From the NCBI RefSeq assembly GCF_000337175.1, contig NZ_AOIJ01000052.1, forward strand, positions 1 to 64,000: a stretch of 64,000 nucleotides of DNA, written 5' to 3'. This stretch comes from Natrinema gari JCM 14663. Lineage in GTDB: Archaea; Halobacteriota; Halobacteria; Halobacteriales; Natrialbaceae. Below the pieces are notes generated by a model that worked only from the letters and a program-made list of their open reading frames with translations, was not told the DNA's origin and ran no database searches. The position numbers and the translations under genes are program-made. Positions 15,396-24,084 of this stretch are shown in pieces. Positions within the stretch are counted from its first letter, which is position 1. Each line of letters starts with the position of its first letter.

Positions 15396-17324
15396 ATGCC
15401 GCTGGCTGCCGAGTCAGGTACGTTTGCCGTGACTCCGCAGATGCTGGTCGTGTTCGGGATCATCGCCATCGCCTTGGTGCTGTTCATCACCGAGTGGCTG
15501 CCGATCGACGTGACTGCCATCCTGATTATGGTGTTGTTGCTGGTGTTCGGGGCCGACGGCGTGGTAAACGCCACCGAGATTTCGACGACCGAGGGGACGT
15601 CGGGCTTTTCCAGTTCGGCGACTATCACCGTGCTGGCGATGCTGATTCTCAGTTCAGGGATCAGTCAAACGGGGGTCGTCCAGATACTCGGCCGCAAGAT
15701 GTCCGCGTTCGCCGGCGATGACCTCGACAAACAGCTCCTGGCGACGATCGGCGTCAGCGGCCCGATTTCCGGCTTTATCAACAATACGCCGGTCGTCGCC
15801 ATCCTCGTTCCCGTCATCTCGGATATCGCCCACAAGGGGAAGACCTCGCCCTCGAAGCTCCTGATCCCGCTGTCCTACGCCTCGATGTTCGGCGGGATGC
15901 TCACCCTGATCGGCACGTCGACGAACATCCTGGCGAGCGATGTCAGCGCCCGTCTCGGCACCCAGTATCCCGAACTCCACCAGTTCTCGATGTTCGAGTT
16001 CACCAAGCTCGGGATCGTCGTCCTGATCGTCGGGAGCCTCTATCTCATGACCGTCGGCCACCGGCTGCTGCCCGAGCGCGTCCCCGTCGAGGAGGACTAC
16101 GTCCAGGAGTACGCGATCGAGGAGTATCTGACCGAGGTCGTCGTCGACGAGGACTCGCCGATCGTCGGCACGACCGTCGCGGACGCGATCGACCACGTCG
16201 AGTTCGACGCCGACATCCTACAGGTCGTTCGCGACGACGAGGAGTTCATCGAACCGATCGCACAGAAGACGATTCGCGAGGGGGACCTGTTGCGGCTGCG
16301 CGCCGACCGCGACACCGTCCAGCAGTTCGTCGACCGGGGGACGCTTACGCTCGCGGGCAACCCACAGACGGCCGCGGAGTTAGAGCCCGACGAGGTGGCC
16401 GATCGAACCCTGGTCGAGATCGTCGTCCCGCGGGGCTCGTTCCTCGTCGGCGAGTCGCTCGAGACATCGACGTTCCGCCAGCGCTACGACGCGACCGTGC
16501 TGGCGTTTCGCAGCCGCGGGGAGACGGTCCGCGATCACATGGAGGAGCGCCGGATTCGGGTCGGTGACACGCTGTTGGTTCAGGCGGCACCCGACAGCAT
16601 CGACCGCCTCTCGCAGAACGACGACTTCATCGTGGCTCACGAACCCGACGAGCCCGATTACCGCACGGAGAAGATCCCCCACGCAGCGGCGATCATGGCG
16701 GGCGTCGTCGGCTTCGTCGCCGTCCCGTGGGGGCCGATCGGCACAACCCTCGCCGGGCTGACGGGCGTCGCCGCGCTCGAGTCCATGTCGGCACTGTCCC
16801 TCCCGATCATGGTCACCGCGCTGGCCGGCGTCGTCGCGATGGTCGCGACGGGCGTGCTCAAGCCGACGGAAATCTACGACGCCGTCGAGTGGGACGTGAT
16901 CTTCCTGCTGGCCGGCATCATCCCGTTGGGAATCGCCTTGGAACAGACCGGCGGCGCGGACCTGCTCGGGAGCCTCGTCGCCACGACCGGCACCTATCTG
17001 CCGGCGATCGGTGTGCTCTGGGTGTTCTACCTCGCGACTGGGCTCATCACGGGCGTCATCTCGAACAACGCCAGCGTCGTGTTGATGCTCCCGGTCGCCG
17101 TCCAGACCGCCGACCAGATCGGCGCGAACCCCTTCGCGTTCGTGCTCGCGGTGACGTTCGCGGCCTCGACCGCGTTCCTCACGCCCGTCGGCTATCAGAC
17201 GAACCTGTTCGTCTACGGCCCCGGCGGCTACAAGTTCACGGACTTCGTCCGAGTCGGCGCACCGCTCCAATTACTGCTCTCCGTCGTGACCGTCCTCGGT
17301 ATCGAGTTCTTCTGGGGGCTGTAG
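15396..17324 (+). CDS. SLC13/DASS-family anion carrier with two RCK_C domains
   Basis: This 642-residue membrane carrier has an N-terminal half with several spans and the family signature around FINNTPVVAILVPV. Two soluble TrkA-C/RCK_C-type domains lie between about 225 and 390, and a second membrane half has the matching NNASVVLMLPVAVQ. This arrangement is that of sulfate/dicarboxylate or citrate-type sodium-coupled carriers (SLC13/DASS). The substrate is not determined. I set the start at ATG 15396 because hydrophobic sequence begins soon after; a GTG at 15363 is possible. Confidence 0.85.
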   Translation: MPLAAESGTFAVTPQMLVVFGIIAIALVLFITEWLPIDVTAILIMVLLLVFGADGVVNATEISTTEGTSGFSSSATITVLAMLILSSGISQTGVVQILGRKMSAFAGDDLDKQLLATIGVSGPISGFINNTPVVAILVPVISDIAHKGKTSPSKLLIPLSYASMFGGMLTLIGTSTNILASDVSARLGTQYPELHQFSMFEFTKLGIVVLIVGSLYLMTVGHRLLPERVPVEEDYVQEYAIEEYLTEVVVDEDSPIVGTTVADAIDHVEFDADILQVVRDDEEFIEPIAQKTIREGDLLRLRADRDTVQQFVDRGTLTLAGNPQTAAELEPDEVADRTLVEIVVPRGSFLVGESLETSTFRQRYDATVLAFRSRGETVRDHMEERRIRVGDTLLVQAAPDSIDRLSQNDDFIVAHEPDEPDYRTEKIPHAAAIMAGVVGFVAVPWGPIGTTLAGLTGVAALESMSALSLPIMVTALAGVVAMVATGVLKPTEIYDAVEWDVIFLLAGIIPLGIALEQTGGADLLGSLVATTGTYLPAIGVLWVFYLATGLITGVISNNASVVLMLPVAVQTADQIGANPFAFVLAVTFAASTAFLTPVGYQTNLFVYGPGGYKFTDFVRVGAPLQLLLSVVTVLGIEFFWGL

Positions 17325-17478
17325 CGACGCTATCCCGCGCCTGCCGTCACACTCGAATGCCTCCTCGAGTTCACGCTCGCGCTGGCGCGGGTTGCGTCGT
17401 CGGCCTGCTCGTCCCGACTCGCTTTGGTGTCTGCCATGGGGTGACACACGGCGGCGGCCAGAAACCTGTCCCATGCCA

Positions 17479-17778
17479 TCACGTGGCGTTACCGGGACCG
17501 ATCGGGCGATACGGCCGGAGCGCGGCCGCGTTCGGGACGACCCGAACGAGCGTCGACGCGGGCGTGTACGCCACGCGGTTGGTCGGGGACTTCGCGGCGG
17601 TGAGTTTCCAGAACCCCGGGACCCCGAACTGCAGTGTACACAGCCCGTGGTCGTCGGTTCGTGTCGATTTCGTCTCCGTCGAGACGACGGCTCCCTCGAC
17701 GGGTTGTCGCCGGTCGTCGCGGACCCGGACGGTCATTTCGGTCCCGACGTCGATCCGGAGCTGTCGAGTGATCGGCAT
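17479..17778 (-). CDS. Small carboxypeptidase-regulatory-like beta protein
   Basis: This 99-residue protein contains EMTVRVRDDRRQPVEGAVVS followed by TDDHGLCTLQFGVPGFWKL, the pattern of a carboxypeptidase-regulatory (CarbopepD_reg) beta-sandwich: a strand, a 'P-V-x-G-A' turn and a 'T-D-x-x-G' turn. There is no signal peptide, unlike many secreted members. The C-terminus is Pro-rich. Such domains bind carbohydrate or protein; no specific role can be given. Confidence 0.65.
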   Translation of the reverse strand: MPITRQLRIDVGTEMTVRVRDDRRQPVEGAVVSTETKSTRTDDHGLCTLQFGVPGFWKLTAAKSPTNRVAYTPASTLVRVVPNAAALRPYRPIGPGNAT

Positions 17779-17861
17779 GTGGGATGCTACCAGTGCTGTC
17801 CGGAAAAGAAATCACCTGCGTGTTCCGGGATGTCGAGCGGCTCCGGTAGGCGGGGTCCGAA

Positions 17862-18911
17862 TCAGTCCTGGTCGATGATGTGTGCGTCCGCGGGTGCGAA
17901 CCCGACCGTGAGTTCGTCGCTCTCGGGAACGTCCGAAAGCTGGAGGACGATCCTGCGACCGTTCCACCGGCCGTTGACCCGGACGGTCTCCCCGAGGAAC
18001 TCGCTGGTTTCGACGGTCACCGGCAGCCGGTTGTGATCGGCAGCCTGCGAGAGCGCTCCCGGCCGCACACAGAACGCAGCGCGATCGGCCCCGTCGGGGA
18101 GCGCCGGTAGCGAGATCGTCTCGCCGTCGATAGCTACCTGGGAGTACTCCCCGTTCCGGCCCCGTACGTCGCCCTCGAAGACGTTGTTGTCGCCGACGAA
18201 CTCGGCGACGAACCGCGTCGCGGGCTCCCGATAGATCTCCTGCGGTCGTCCGACCTGCTCAACCCGGCCGTCGTGCATGACCGCGAGCCGATCCGAAATC
18301 GCGAGCGCTTCGGCCTGATCGTGGGTGACGTAGACGGTCGTGATCCCGAGCTCGGACTGAATCCGCGTGACTTGCCGCCGCAGCGACTCCCGGAGCTGCG
18401 CGTCGAGCGCGCTCATCGGCTCGTCGAGCAAGAGCAGGTCCGGTGCCGGCGCGAGCGCGCGAGCCAGCGCCACTCGCTGTCGCTGCCCCCCAGACAGCTG
18501 GTCCGGTTCGCGGTCGCCCATCCCCTCGAGATCGACCAGCTTGAGCAGGTCGGCGACGCGTTTGTCGACCGTCTCGCCGTCCGGTGGTTCCCGAAACCGG
18601 AGGCCGTAGCCGACGTTCTCGGCGACGTTCATGTGGGGAAACAGGGCGTAGCTCTGGAAGACGACGCCGACATCCCGCCGTTCGGGTGGGACGCCGGCCA
18701 TCTCCCGCCCGTCGAATCGGATGGCCCCGTCGGTCGGTGCTTCGAAGCCGGCGATCGTTCGCAGCGTCGTCGTCTTTCCGCAGCCGGAGGGGCCGACCAG
18801 GGTGAAAAACTCGCCGTCGCGAACGGTGATGTCGACGTCCTCGAGCGCGCTGGTCCCGGTTCCGTCGGCCCCGTAGACTTTCGAGACGTCCTCGAGACGG
18901 AGGTCAGTCAT
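17862..18911 (-). CDS. thiQ: ABC transporter ATPase, thiamine/iron importer type
   Basis: This 349-residue ATPase has Walker A GPSGCGKT (40-47), Q-loop VVFQSYALFPHM, signature LSGGQRQR, Walker B LLLLDEPMSALD and switch THDQ. A C-terminal TOBE-like regulatory domain follows from about residue 240, as in CUT1/FbpC/PotA-type ATPases. The start is ATG 18911, which overlaps the permease stop by 4 bp. The gene is last in a three-gene operon with permease and binding protein. The thiamine label comes from the binding protein; iron is the main alternative. Confidence 0.85.
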   Translation of the reverse strand: MTDLRLEDVSKVYGADGTGTSALEDVDITVRDGEFFTLVGPSGCGKTTTLRTIAGFEAPTDGAIRFDGREMAGVPPERRDVGVVFQSYALFPHMNVAENVGYGLRFREPPDGETVDKRVADLLKLVDLEGMGDREPDQLSGGQRQRVALARALAPAPDLLLLDEPMSALDAQLRESLRRQVTRIQSELGITTVYVTHDQAEALAISDRLAVMHDGRVEQVGRPQEIYREPATRFVAEFVGDNNVFEGDVRGRNGEYSQVAIDGETISLPALPDGADRAAFCVRPGALSQAADHNRLPVTVETSEFLGETVRVNGRWNGRRIVLQLSDVPESDELTVGFAPADAHIIDQD

Positions 18912-20821
18912 CGCTCGAACCTCCCGCCGACGCGGTCGACGACGACGAAACTCGCGGCCGTGACGACCAACAGCACGGTTCCCATGGCGATCGCGGGCCC
19001 GGAGCGGCGGCCGAGATAGCGCTCGACGGCGACGGGCATGGTGTACGTCTGGCTCCCGCTGGCCAATATCACCGTCGAAGAGAACTCGCCGATCGAGATG
19101 GCGAAGGCGAAGGCCGCGCCGGCGACGATCCCGCTGGCCACCAGCGGCAACTCCACGTCCCGGAGGGCGCGGTACCGGGAGGCCCCGAGCGCACGCGCGG
19201 ACTCGACCAGTGCCGGATCGAGCGTCGACAGGAGCGGCGAGACGTTGCGCGTGACGAAGGGGTACGCCGCGACCGCGTGGGCGGCGACGATCGCGACCCC
19301 ACCCGTCACCTGAAACCGCCACCCGCCGGGCAGCGAAACGCCGAAGACCAATCCCTGCAACAGTCCGATCCCGAACACGACGCCGCTGACCGCCAGCGGG
19401 AGCATCGCCAACGTATCGACGATCGTGCCGCCGCGACCGGCCCGGACCGTCACGACCGAAACGACGACGCCCATCGGGACCGCGACGGCCAGCGTCGCGA
19501 CGCCGAACAGCAGCGAGTTCCGGATCGCAACCCACGGTAACGTCTGGTACGATGCCCCCTCGAGCTGGCGCTCGAGCAGGAACGCGTAGTGGGCCAGCGT
19601 GACCCCGTTCCCGTCGGTCACGCTCCCGACGACGAGACTCGCCAGCGGGCCGACGAAGACGACGAGGGCGACGAGCCCGTAGCCGATGATCGCCAGCCGG
19701 CGCGGCGACAGCGCCGTCCGGAGATCCGGGAACAGCGGTGTTCGGGATGGCGCGGTAGCCGCTCGAGCCAGGCCGGATTGGGCGGACTCGTACCGCAGGT
19801 AGGCGTAGGTCAGGGCAAGCGAGAGGAGCGTCTCGAGGACGGCCAGCGTCGCGGCCTCGGAGTACGCGAGCCGGCGGACCCGATCGTAGATCCAGACTTC
19901 GACGGTCGCGAGCTGGAGTCCGCCCAGCGCGAGCACGATGGGGAAGGTCATGAAAGTGAAAATAAACGTCAGCAACGCACCTGTCAGGATCGCCGGTAGG
20001 AGCTGCGGAACGACCACGTCGCGGAACGCGCGTCGGGGACTCGCCCCGAGACTGCGTGCGGTTTCGACGCTTCGGGCGTCGACGGATTCCCAGGCGGCGA
20101 CGGTCACGCGAGCGACCAGCGGCGCGTTGTAGAACGCGTGGGCGACGATCACGATGGCGAGCGGGTTCCACTCCATGAACGGGATCGGCCCCAGTCCGAG
20201 CATCCCGAGTCCCTGGTTGAGCGTTCCCGCTCGGCCGAACATCGCATAGAAACCCACGGCGACCATGATCCCCGGCAGCACGAAGGGGAGGATCGTCAGT
20301 GACCGCAGCGTTCGCCGGCCCCGGAACTCGTAGTTCGCGAGGACGTAGGCGGCGGGCAGTCCAAGCGCAACGCTCGCGATCGTCGACAGCGCGGCCTGAT
20401 ACGCGGTAAAGCCGAACAGCCCCTTGCGGATCGGCGGCACCTCGAGAGCGAGCCACGGGATCGGCAGCGAAACGCCGGGAAGCGGGGACTCGATCGACAC
20501 GGACACCGAAATCGCGCCGAGCCAGCCGACCAGCGACTCGAGGTGCGCTCTCACTGCCAGCGGCTCAGCGAAGACGTCCGCGAGGACACCGACGTAGAAC
20601 GGATCGGTGAGGACCGCGCGGAAGAACGCGAGCGTCGCCGTCCCGTCGTCGATCACCGCCTCCACGAAGACGACGCCGACTGGCAGATAGAGCATGACGG
20701 CGAGGACCCCGGCCGTTACGAGCGTCGTCAGAACGAGCGCGCGGCGCTCGAGCCAGCGGCGAACGCCGGCGGATCGCCGCCGCAGCCGGGCTCCCCGATC
20801 GGACCGGTTCGGTCGTGACAT
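18908..20821 (-). CDS. thiP: Fused two-domain ABC permease, ThiP/FbpB-like
   Basis: This 637-residue permease holds two copies of the importer transmembrane domain. EAA-like loops appear in both halves: SVETARSLGASPRRAFRDVV and LVESARALGASRYRALRDVE, each followed by VVPQLLP- or ELPLVAS-type segments that contact the ATPase. A fused permease of this size is typical of thiamine (ThiP) and ferric-iron (FbpB) importers. The ATG at 20821 is 5 bp after the binding-protein stop. I infer thiamine from the neighbour. Confidence 0.87.
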   Translation of the reverse strand: MSRPNRSDRGARLRRRSAGVRRWLERRALVLTTLVTAGVLAVMLYLPVGVVFVEAVIDDGTATLAFFRAVLTDPFYVGVLADVFAEPLAVRAHLESLVGWLGAISVSVSIESPLPGVSLPIPWLALEVPPIRKGLFGFTAYQAALSTIASVALGLPAAYVLANYEFRGRRTLRSLTILPFVLPGIMVAVGFYAMFGRAGTLNQGLGMLGLGPIPFMEWNPLAIVIVAHAFYNAPLVARVTVAAWESVDARSVETARSLGASPRRAFRDVVVPQLLPAILTGALLTFIFTFMTFPIVLALGGLQLATVEVWIYDRVRRLAYSEAATLAVLETLLSLALTYAYLRYESAQSGLARAATAPSRTPLFPDLRTALSPRRLAIIGYGLVALVVFVGPLASLVVGSVTDGNGVTLAHYAFLLERQLEGASYQTLPWVAIRNSLLFGVATLAVAVPMGVVVSVVTVRAGRGGTIVDTLAMLPLAVSGVVFGIGLLQGLVFGVSLPGGWRFQVTGGVAIVAAHAVAAYPFVTRNVSPLLSTLDPALVESARALGASRYRALRDVELPLVASGIVAGAAFAFAISIGEFSSTVILASGSQTYTMPVAVERYLGRRSGPAIAMGTVLLVVTAASFVVVDRVGGRFER

Positions 20822-20825
20822 GGGC

Positions 20826-21905
20826 CTATTGGCTGGCGAACTCGCGCGCCCAGTCCTCGACCCAGCCGTCGAGGTTGCCCCGAAGATCGTCGTAGGTAAA
20901 CGCGACCGGCTCCGGGGGTGCGTGGGCGTACTGACTGAAGCTCTCGTCGAGTTCGACGTCGTCGTCGGCGACGGCGGGGAACTGGACGTTCCGTCGTGCG
21001 ATCTCCGCCTGTGCCTCGCTCGAGAGCACGAACGCCATGAAATCGGCGGCGAGATCCGCCTTGTCACTGTCGGCGAAGATGGCCATTCCCTCGGGGTTCT
21101 CGTACCCTTGCTCGTTCGGAAACGCGATCTGATGTCTAGTGAGGTCGGGATCGTCGCCCGTCGCGTGGAACACCTGATCGGTCGAGTAGGAGACGATCAT
21201 CGGCCGCTCCTCCTCCATGTACGATCCGAAGTACGACTCGCTCCATCCGTTGAGGATTTGGACGCCGTTGTCCCGGAGCGCTCGCCAGTACTCGAGATAG
21301 CCGTCGGCACCGTACTCCGCGATGGTCCAGAGCAGGAACGCCAGCCCCGGATCGGACGACTGGGCGTTCTGGGTGATCAGCGTGTCCTCGTACTCGGCAC
21401 TGAGCAACGCATCGAGCGACGCCGGCGGGGCGAGGACGCTCTCGTCGTACACGAGACTGATGTAGCCCGTATCGTACGGGAGCACGCGGTCGTTCGGATC
21501 GCCGAACGTGAGATCGTCCCGGAGCCGATCGACGCCCTCGATTCGGTCCCGCTCGAGCGATCGGAACAGTTGCTCGTCGAGACTGTCGTCGATACGGACG
21601 AGTTCGTCGACGTTGAGACCGAAGTAGATGTCCGCGCCGACGGTGTCCTGTCGCGCCCGTTGGATGTAGGTGTTGATGCCGTTTTCGGGCACCGTCCAGG
21701 AAATCTCGGCTTCGGGATACGCCGATTCGAACGCTTCCTTGAGCCACACGCCGGCGGGATCCCCTTCTTCGACCATCGAGGGGTAGGTCGCGATGCGAAG
21801 CGTATCGCCATCGCTGCCTCCCGGAGTACTGTCGCGTGTCAGACAGCCCGCGACGCCGGCGGCCGCACTCCCACCGACTGCGCCAACGAACGTTCGTCGT
21901 CTCAT
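20826..21905 (-). CDS. thiB: Thiamine-type ABC substrate-binding lipoprotein
   Basis: This 359-residue protein starts MRRRTFVGAVGGSAAAGVAG and then Cys21, a twin-arginine signal with lipobox, so it should be exported folded and lipid-anchored outside. The mature part has TLRIATYPSMVEEGDPAGVW and DRVLPYDTGYISLVYDE, which parallel conserved stretches of ThiB (thiamine binding protein). The start is near a TATA-like TCTTAAGAC (about 21930). No TPP riboswitch is visible in the 108-bp gap upstream, so any thiamine control would be at another level. Confidence 0.82.
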   Translation of the reverse strand: MRRRTFVGAVGGSAAAGVAGCLTRDSTPGGSDGDTLRIATYPSMVEEGDPAGVWLKEAFESAYPEAEISWTVPENGINTYIQRARQDTVGADIYFGLNVDELVRIDDSLDEQLFRSLERDRIEGVDRLRDDLTFGDPNDRVLPYDTGYISLVYDESVLAPPASLDALLSAEYEDTLITQNAQSSDPGLAFLLWTIAEYGADGYLEYWRALRDNGVQILNGWSESYFGSYMEEERPMIVSYSTDQVFHATGDDPDLTRHQIAFPNEQGYENPEGMAIFADSDKADLAADFMAFVLSSEAQAEIARRNVQFPAVADDDVELDESFSQYAHAPPEPVAFTYDDLRGNLDGWVEDWAREFASQ

Positions 21906-22013
21906 TACCGGGTGGTTGCACTAGGTAGTCTTAAGACCCGTGATCGGCGTCGTTTCGTTCCAGCGCCGCCATCAGAGCCGAAAACCTTTATCTTTCGGGT
22001 GAGACACACCGCT

Positions 22014-23135
22014 GTGACAGGACCCTCGAGCGGAACGACGAGTGCGAACGGCCGGCGACGATACGTCCTCGCTGGCATCGTCGTCGCCCTCGGCGTCCTC
22101 ACGGGCGGCATCCTGCTCGACGTTCTCGGGACGATCCTCTTTGCGCTCACCGTCGCCTACGTCCTCATGCCCGTTCAGGGCTGGCTCGTCAGGCGCGGTC
22201 TTTCCGAGTGGACCGGCGCGCTCGCAGCGACCGTCGTCGGCTTCGTCGCCGCTCTCGCGGTCTTCGCACCTATCGTCGTCGCGCTGTATTTTCGCATCGA
22301 GCAGGTGCTCGACGCCGTCGAGGCCCTCCCTCGGGAACTCTCCGTGACGGTGCTCGAGGCGACGTACACCGTCGAAGCCGGGGAGGTACAGGCGCTTGCG
22401 GTCGACTATCTCAGCGCTGCCGCGACCTCGTTCGCGCTGGCGCTGCCGGTGCTCGGGATCAAGTTCGCGCTGTTTATCGTTCTCATGTTCGGCCTCCTGC
22501 TCAAGGGTGACGAAGCGGGTCGAGCAGCCGTTGCACCGATTCCCTACGACTATCGTGATGTCGTCTACGCGCTCACCAAACGGGCCCGCGAGACGCTGTA
22601 CGCGATTTACGTCCTGCAGGTCGCGACCTCGATCGCGACGCTCGTCATCGCGTACCCACTGTTCCGACTCCTCGGCTACGAGGCCGCGCTGACGCTTTCG
22701 ATCATGGCTGCCGTCTTACAGTTCGTTCCCATCATCGGTCCGAGCATGCTCATCGCCCCCATCACGCTCTACCACGTCGCGATCGGCGACCTCGTCGCGG
22801 CGACTCTGGTCGGGGTTTTGGGGCTCGTATTCGTGGCCTGGCTGCCCGATATCGCCGTCCGACCGCGGCTCTCCCGCCGGTCCGCCGGCCTGCCCGGCAG
22901 CCTCTACTTCGTCGGCTTTACTGGCGGGCTCTTCACGCTCGGTCCGATCGGCATCGTCGTCGGCCCGCTGATTGTCGCGATCTTCGTCGAAGCCGTCGAC
23001 CTGCTCGCCGACGAAGTCAACGGTGACGCGACGTTTACCGACCTCGTCGAGGCCGACGACCAGGAGCCGCCAGACGCGGCTGCCGATACCGAGACGACGC
23101 TTGAGGAATCGACATCGCAGGCCGCCGACGACTGA
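22014..23135 (+). CDS. AI-2E/PerM-family membrane protein
   Basis: This 373-residue protein has two early spans (GRRRYVLAGIVVALGVLTGG onward), a long extramembrane stretch, and four or more spans in the C-terminal half including the family-typical LQFVPIIGPSMLIAPITLYH and GLFTLGPIGIVVGPLIVAIF. AI-2E/PerM-family proteins include exporters and sodium/proton antiporters; AI-2 transport itself is not expected in an archaeon. The acidic tail (last 45 residues) is cytoplasmic. The GTG at 22014 stands about 26 bp after TATA-like CCTTTA, supporting a leaderless start. Confidence 0.83.
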   Translation: MTGPSSGTTSANGRRRYVLAGIVVALGVLTGGILLDVLGTILFALTVAYVLMPVQGWLVRRGLSEWTGALAATVVGFVAALAVFAPIVVALYFRIEQVLDAVEALPRELSVTVLEATYTVEAGEVQALAVDYLSAAATSFALALPVLGIKFALFIVLMFGLLLKGDEAGRAAVAPIPYDYRDVVYALTKRARETLYAIYVLQVATSIATLVIAYPLFRLLGYEAALTLSIMAAVLQFVPIIGPSMLIAPITLYHVAIGDLVAATLVGVLGLVFVAWLPDIAVRPRLSRRSAGLPGSLYFVGFTGGLFTLGPIGIVVGPLIVAIFVEAVDLLADEVNGDATFTDLVEADDQEPPDAAADTETTLEESTSQAADD

Positions 23136-23249
23136 CCGGGAGCGGCGGTGATCGAGCCGTCCCGCTCCCGGACAGCCGTCCGCATCACGTCGTTCGTTCC
23201 GGAACGGAGAGTTCTCTGCGGCCGTTTCGAACTCGTCACAGCGAGCCGT

Positions 23250-23651
23250 CTAACAGAGGCCCACTCGATTACAGGCCTCTTTGGCGACCGCGTCACCGCA
23301 ACCGCTGTACTCGTCGGCGACGGTACAGACGATTTCGACGAAGCCCAGACAGCTGAGCCCCGCAACCGGAATGGTGATACCGAGGAGCCCGCAGGTGAAT
23401 CCATCGGCCGCGCTACAGCCGCTGGTACAGACCTTCCCTGCGGCGTATTTACAGGCGATACAGCCCGTGATATCGATATCTGCCGGGGTCGGTGCGGTTC
23501 CCGAGGAACTGCTCTCGTCCAGGTCGATCTCGCTGTTTTGCGCTTCTCGGATCGCGTCCGTATCGACGGAAATGACCGTCGCTCCGTCGGACATGGCTGC
23601 GGACCGCACGCCGTCGGTTTCGGACGCGTTCGTGGGCTCGAACCGGTGCAC
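23250..23651 (-). CDS. Halocin C8-like precursor, intact core peptide, 5' part missing
   Basis: From GTG 23651 there are 133 residues. The last 76 begin DIDITGCIACKYAAGKVCTS and end CNRVGLC, with ten cysteines (core positions 7, 10, 18, 22, 30, 44, 52, 61, 70, 76). From memory this differs from mature halocin C8 of a Natrinema-type strain at only about six sites. Halocin C8 is a stable, secreted antimicrobial peptide made from a precursor of about 280 residues whose N-terminal part is the immunity protein HalI. Here, sequence with apparent precursor character (EVVQYDLEILTDATEASIVI) continues in frame upstream of 23651 to a TAA at 23835-23837, but no ATG or GTG occurs there. The gene therefore looks 5'-truncated, or uses a start I cannot see. 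Confidence 0.85.
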   Translation of the reverse strand: MHRFEPTNASETDGVRSAAMSDGATVISVDTDAIREAQNSEIDLDESSSSGTAPTPADIDITGCIACKYAAGKVCTSGCSAADGFTCGLLGITIPVAGLSCLGFVEIVCTVADEYSGCGDAVAKEACNRVGLC

Positions 23652-23829
23652 TTCGTCGAGGACACCGTCGTCGGTTTCGTAGTCGTAATCGAGAGTGGCG
23701 ACTTCGATCTCACCGGTATCGGGATTGCGACCGATGACGATGCTGGCCTCGGTAGCGTCCGTCAGTATCTCGAGATCGTATTGGACGACCTCTCGAGGTG
23801 TAAATTGCCCCGGGTAGGGGATGTGGCGC

Positions 23830-23839
23830 TTAAATTAAT
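23830..23839 (+). promoter_or_regulatory. Promoter (TATA box) for the 70-residue membrane protein
   Basis: TTAAATTAAT lies 30 bp before the ATG at 23865, as for a leaderless haloarchaeal gene. The element is nearly symmetrical and could also serve the halocin strand, but no start codon lies at the proper distance that way. It coincides with the point where the open halocin frame ends (TAA at 23835-23837). Confidence 0.55.
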
Positions 23840-23864
23840 GCCTGTTGAGAATGGATGGTCTAAT

Positions 23865-24077
23865 ATGAATCGACAGACATCGTACCCGGTCGCGGTCCTC
23901 GTCACTGGTATCGCAGCCGTCTGTGCGCTGGTGATCGCAACCGGCTTTCTCGATCCGGACTGGATGCTCGAGACGCTCGGACTCGAACTCTACCTCGGTT
24001 CGATCGTCGTCCTGCTCGGCTGTACCGTTCTCTCGTTCTACTTCGATCTCGCTGGTACGCTCCGTCGAGGACTGTAG
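23865..24077 (+). CDS. 70-residue two-span membrane protein beside halocin gene
   Basis: This small hydrophobic protein starts MNRQTSYPVAVLVTGIAAVC and has a second span around LYLGSIVVLLGCTVLSFYFD; it ends RRGL. The ATG at 23865 has an AT-rich TATA box 30 bp upstream. It is divergent from the halocin-like gene and convergent with the large permease-like gene (7 bp between stops). Two-span peptides next to bacteriocins are often immunity proteins, so that is a reasonable but untested idea here, especially because the usual immunity domain of the precursor appears cut off. Confidence 0.6.
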   Translation: MNRQTSYPVAVLVTGIAAVCALVIATGFLDPDWMLETLGLELYLGSIVVLLGCTVLSFYFDLAGTLRRGL

Positions 24078-24084
24078 CCATCGC

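Noticed and set aside
17862-20456. A single 864-codon frame covering the ABC ATPase and part of the permease
   Set aside because: The part upstream of 18911 is an Arg-rich shadow of the permease. The ATPase has its own ATG overlapping the permease stop.
21906-22013. Possible TPP riboswitch upstream of the thiamine-type binding protein
   Set aside because: The 108-bp gap holds two facing promoters. None of the conserved THI-box words (such as CUGAGA) is present before the start.
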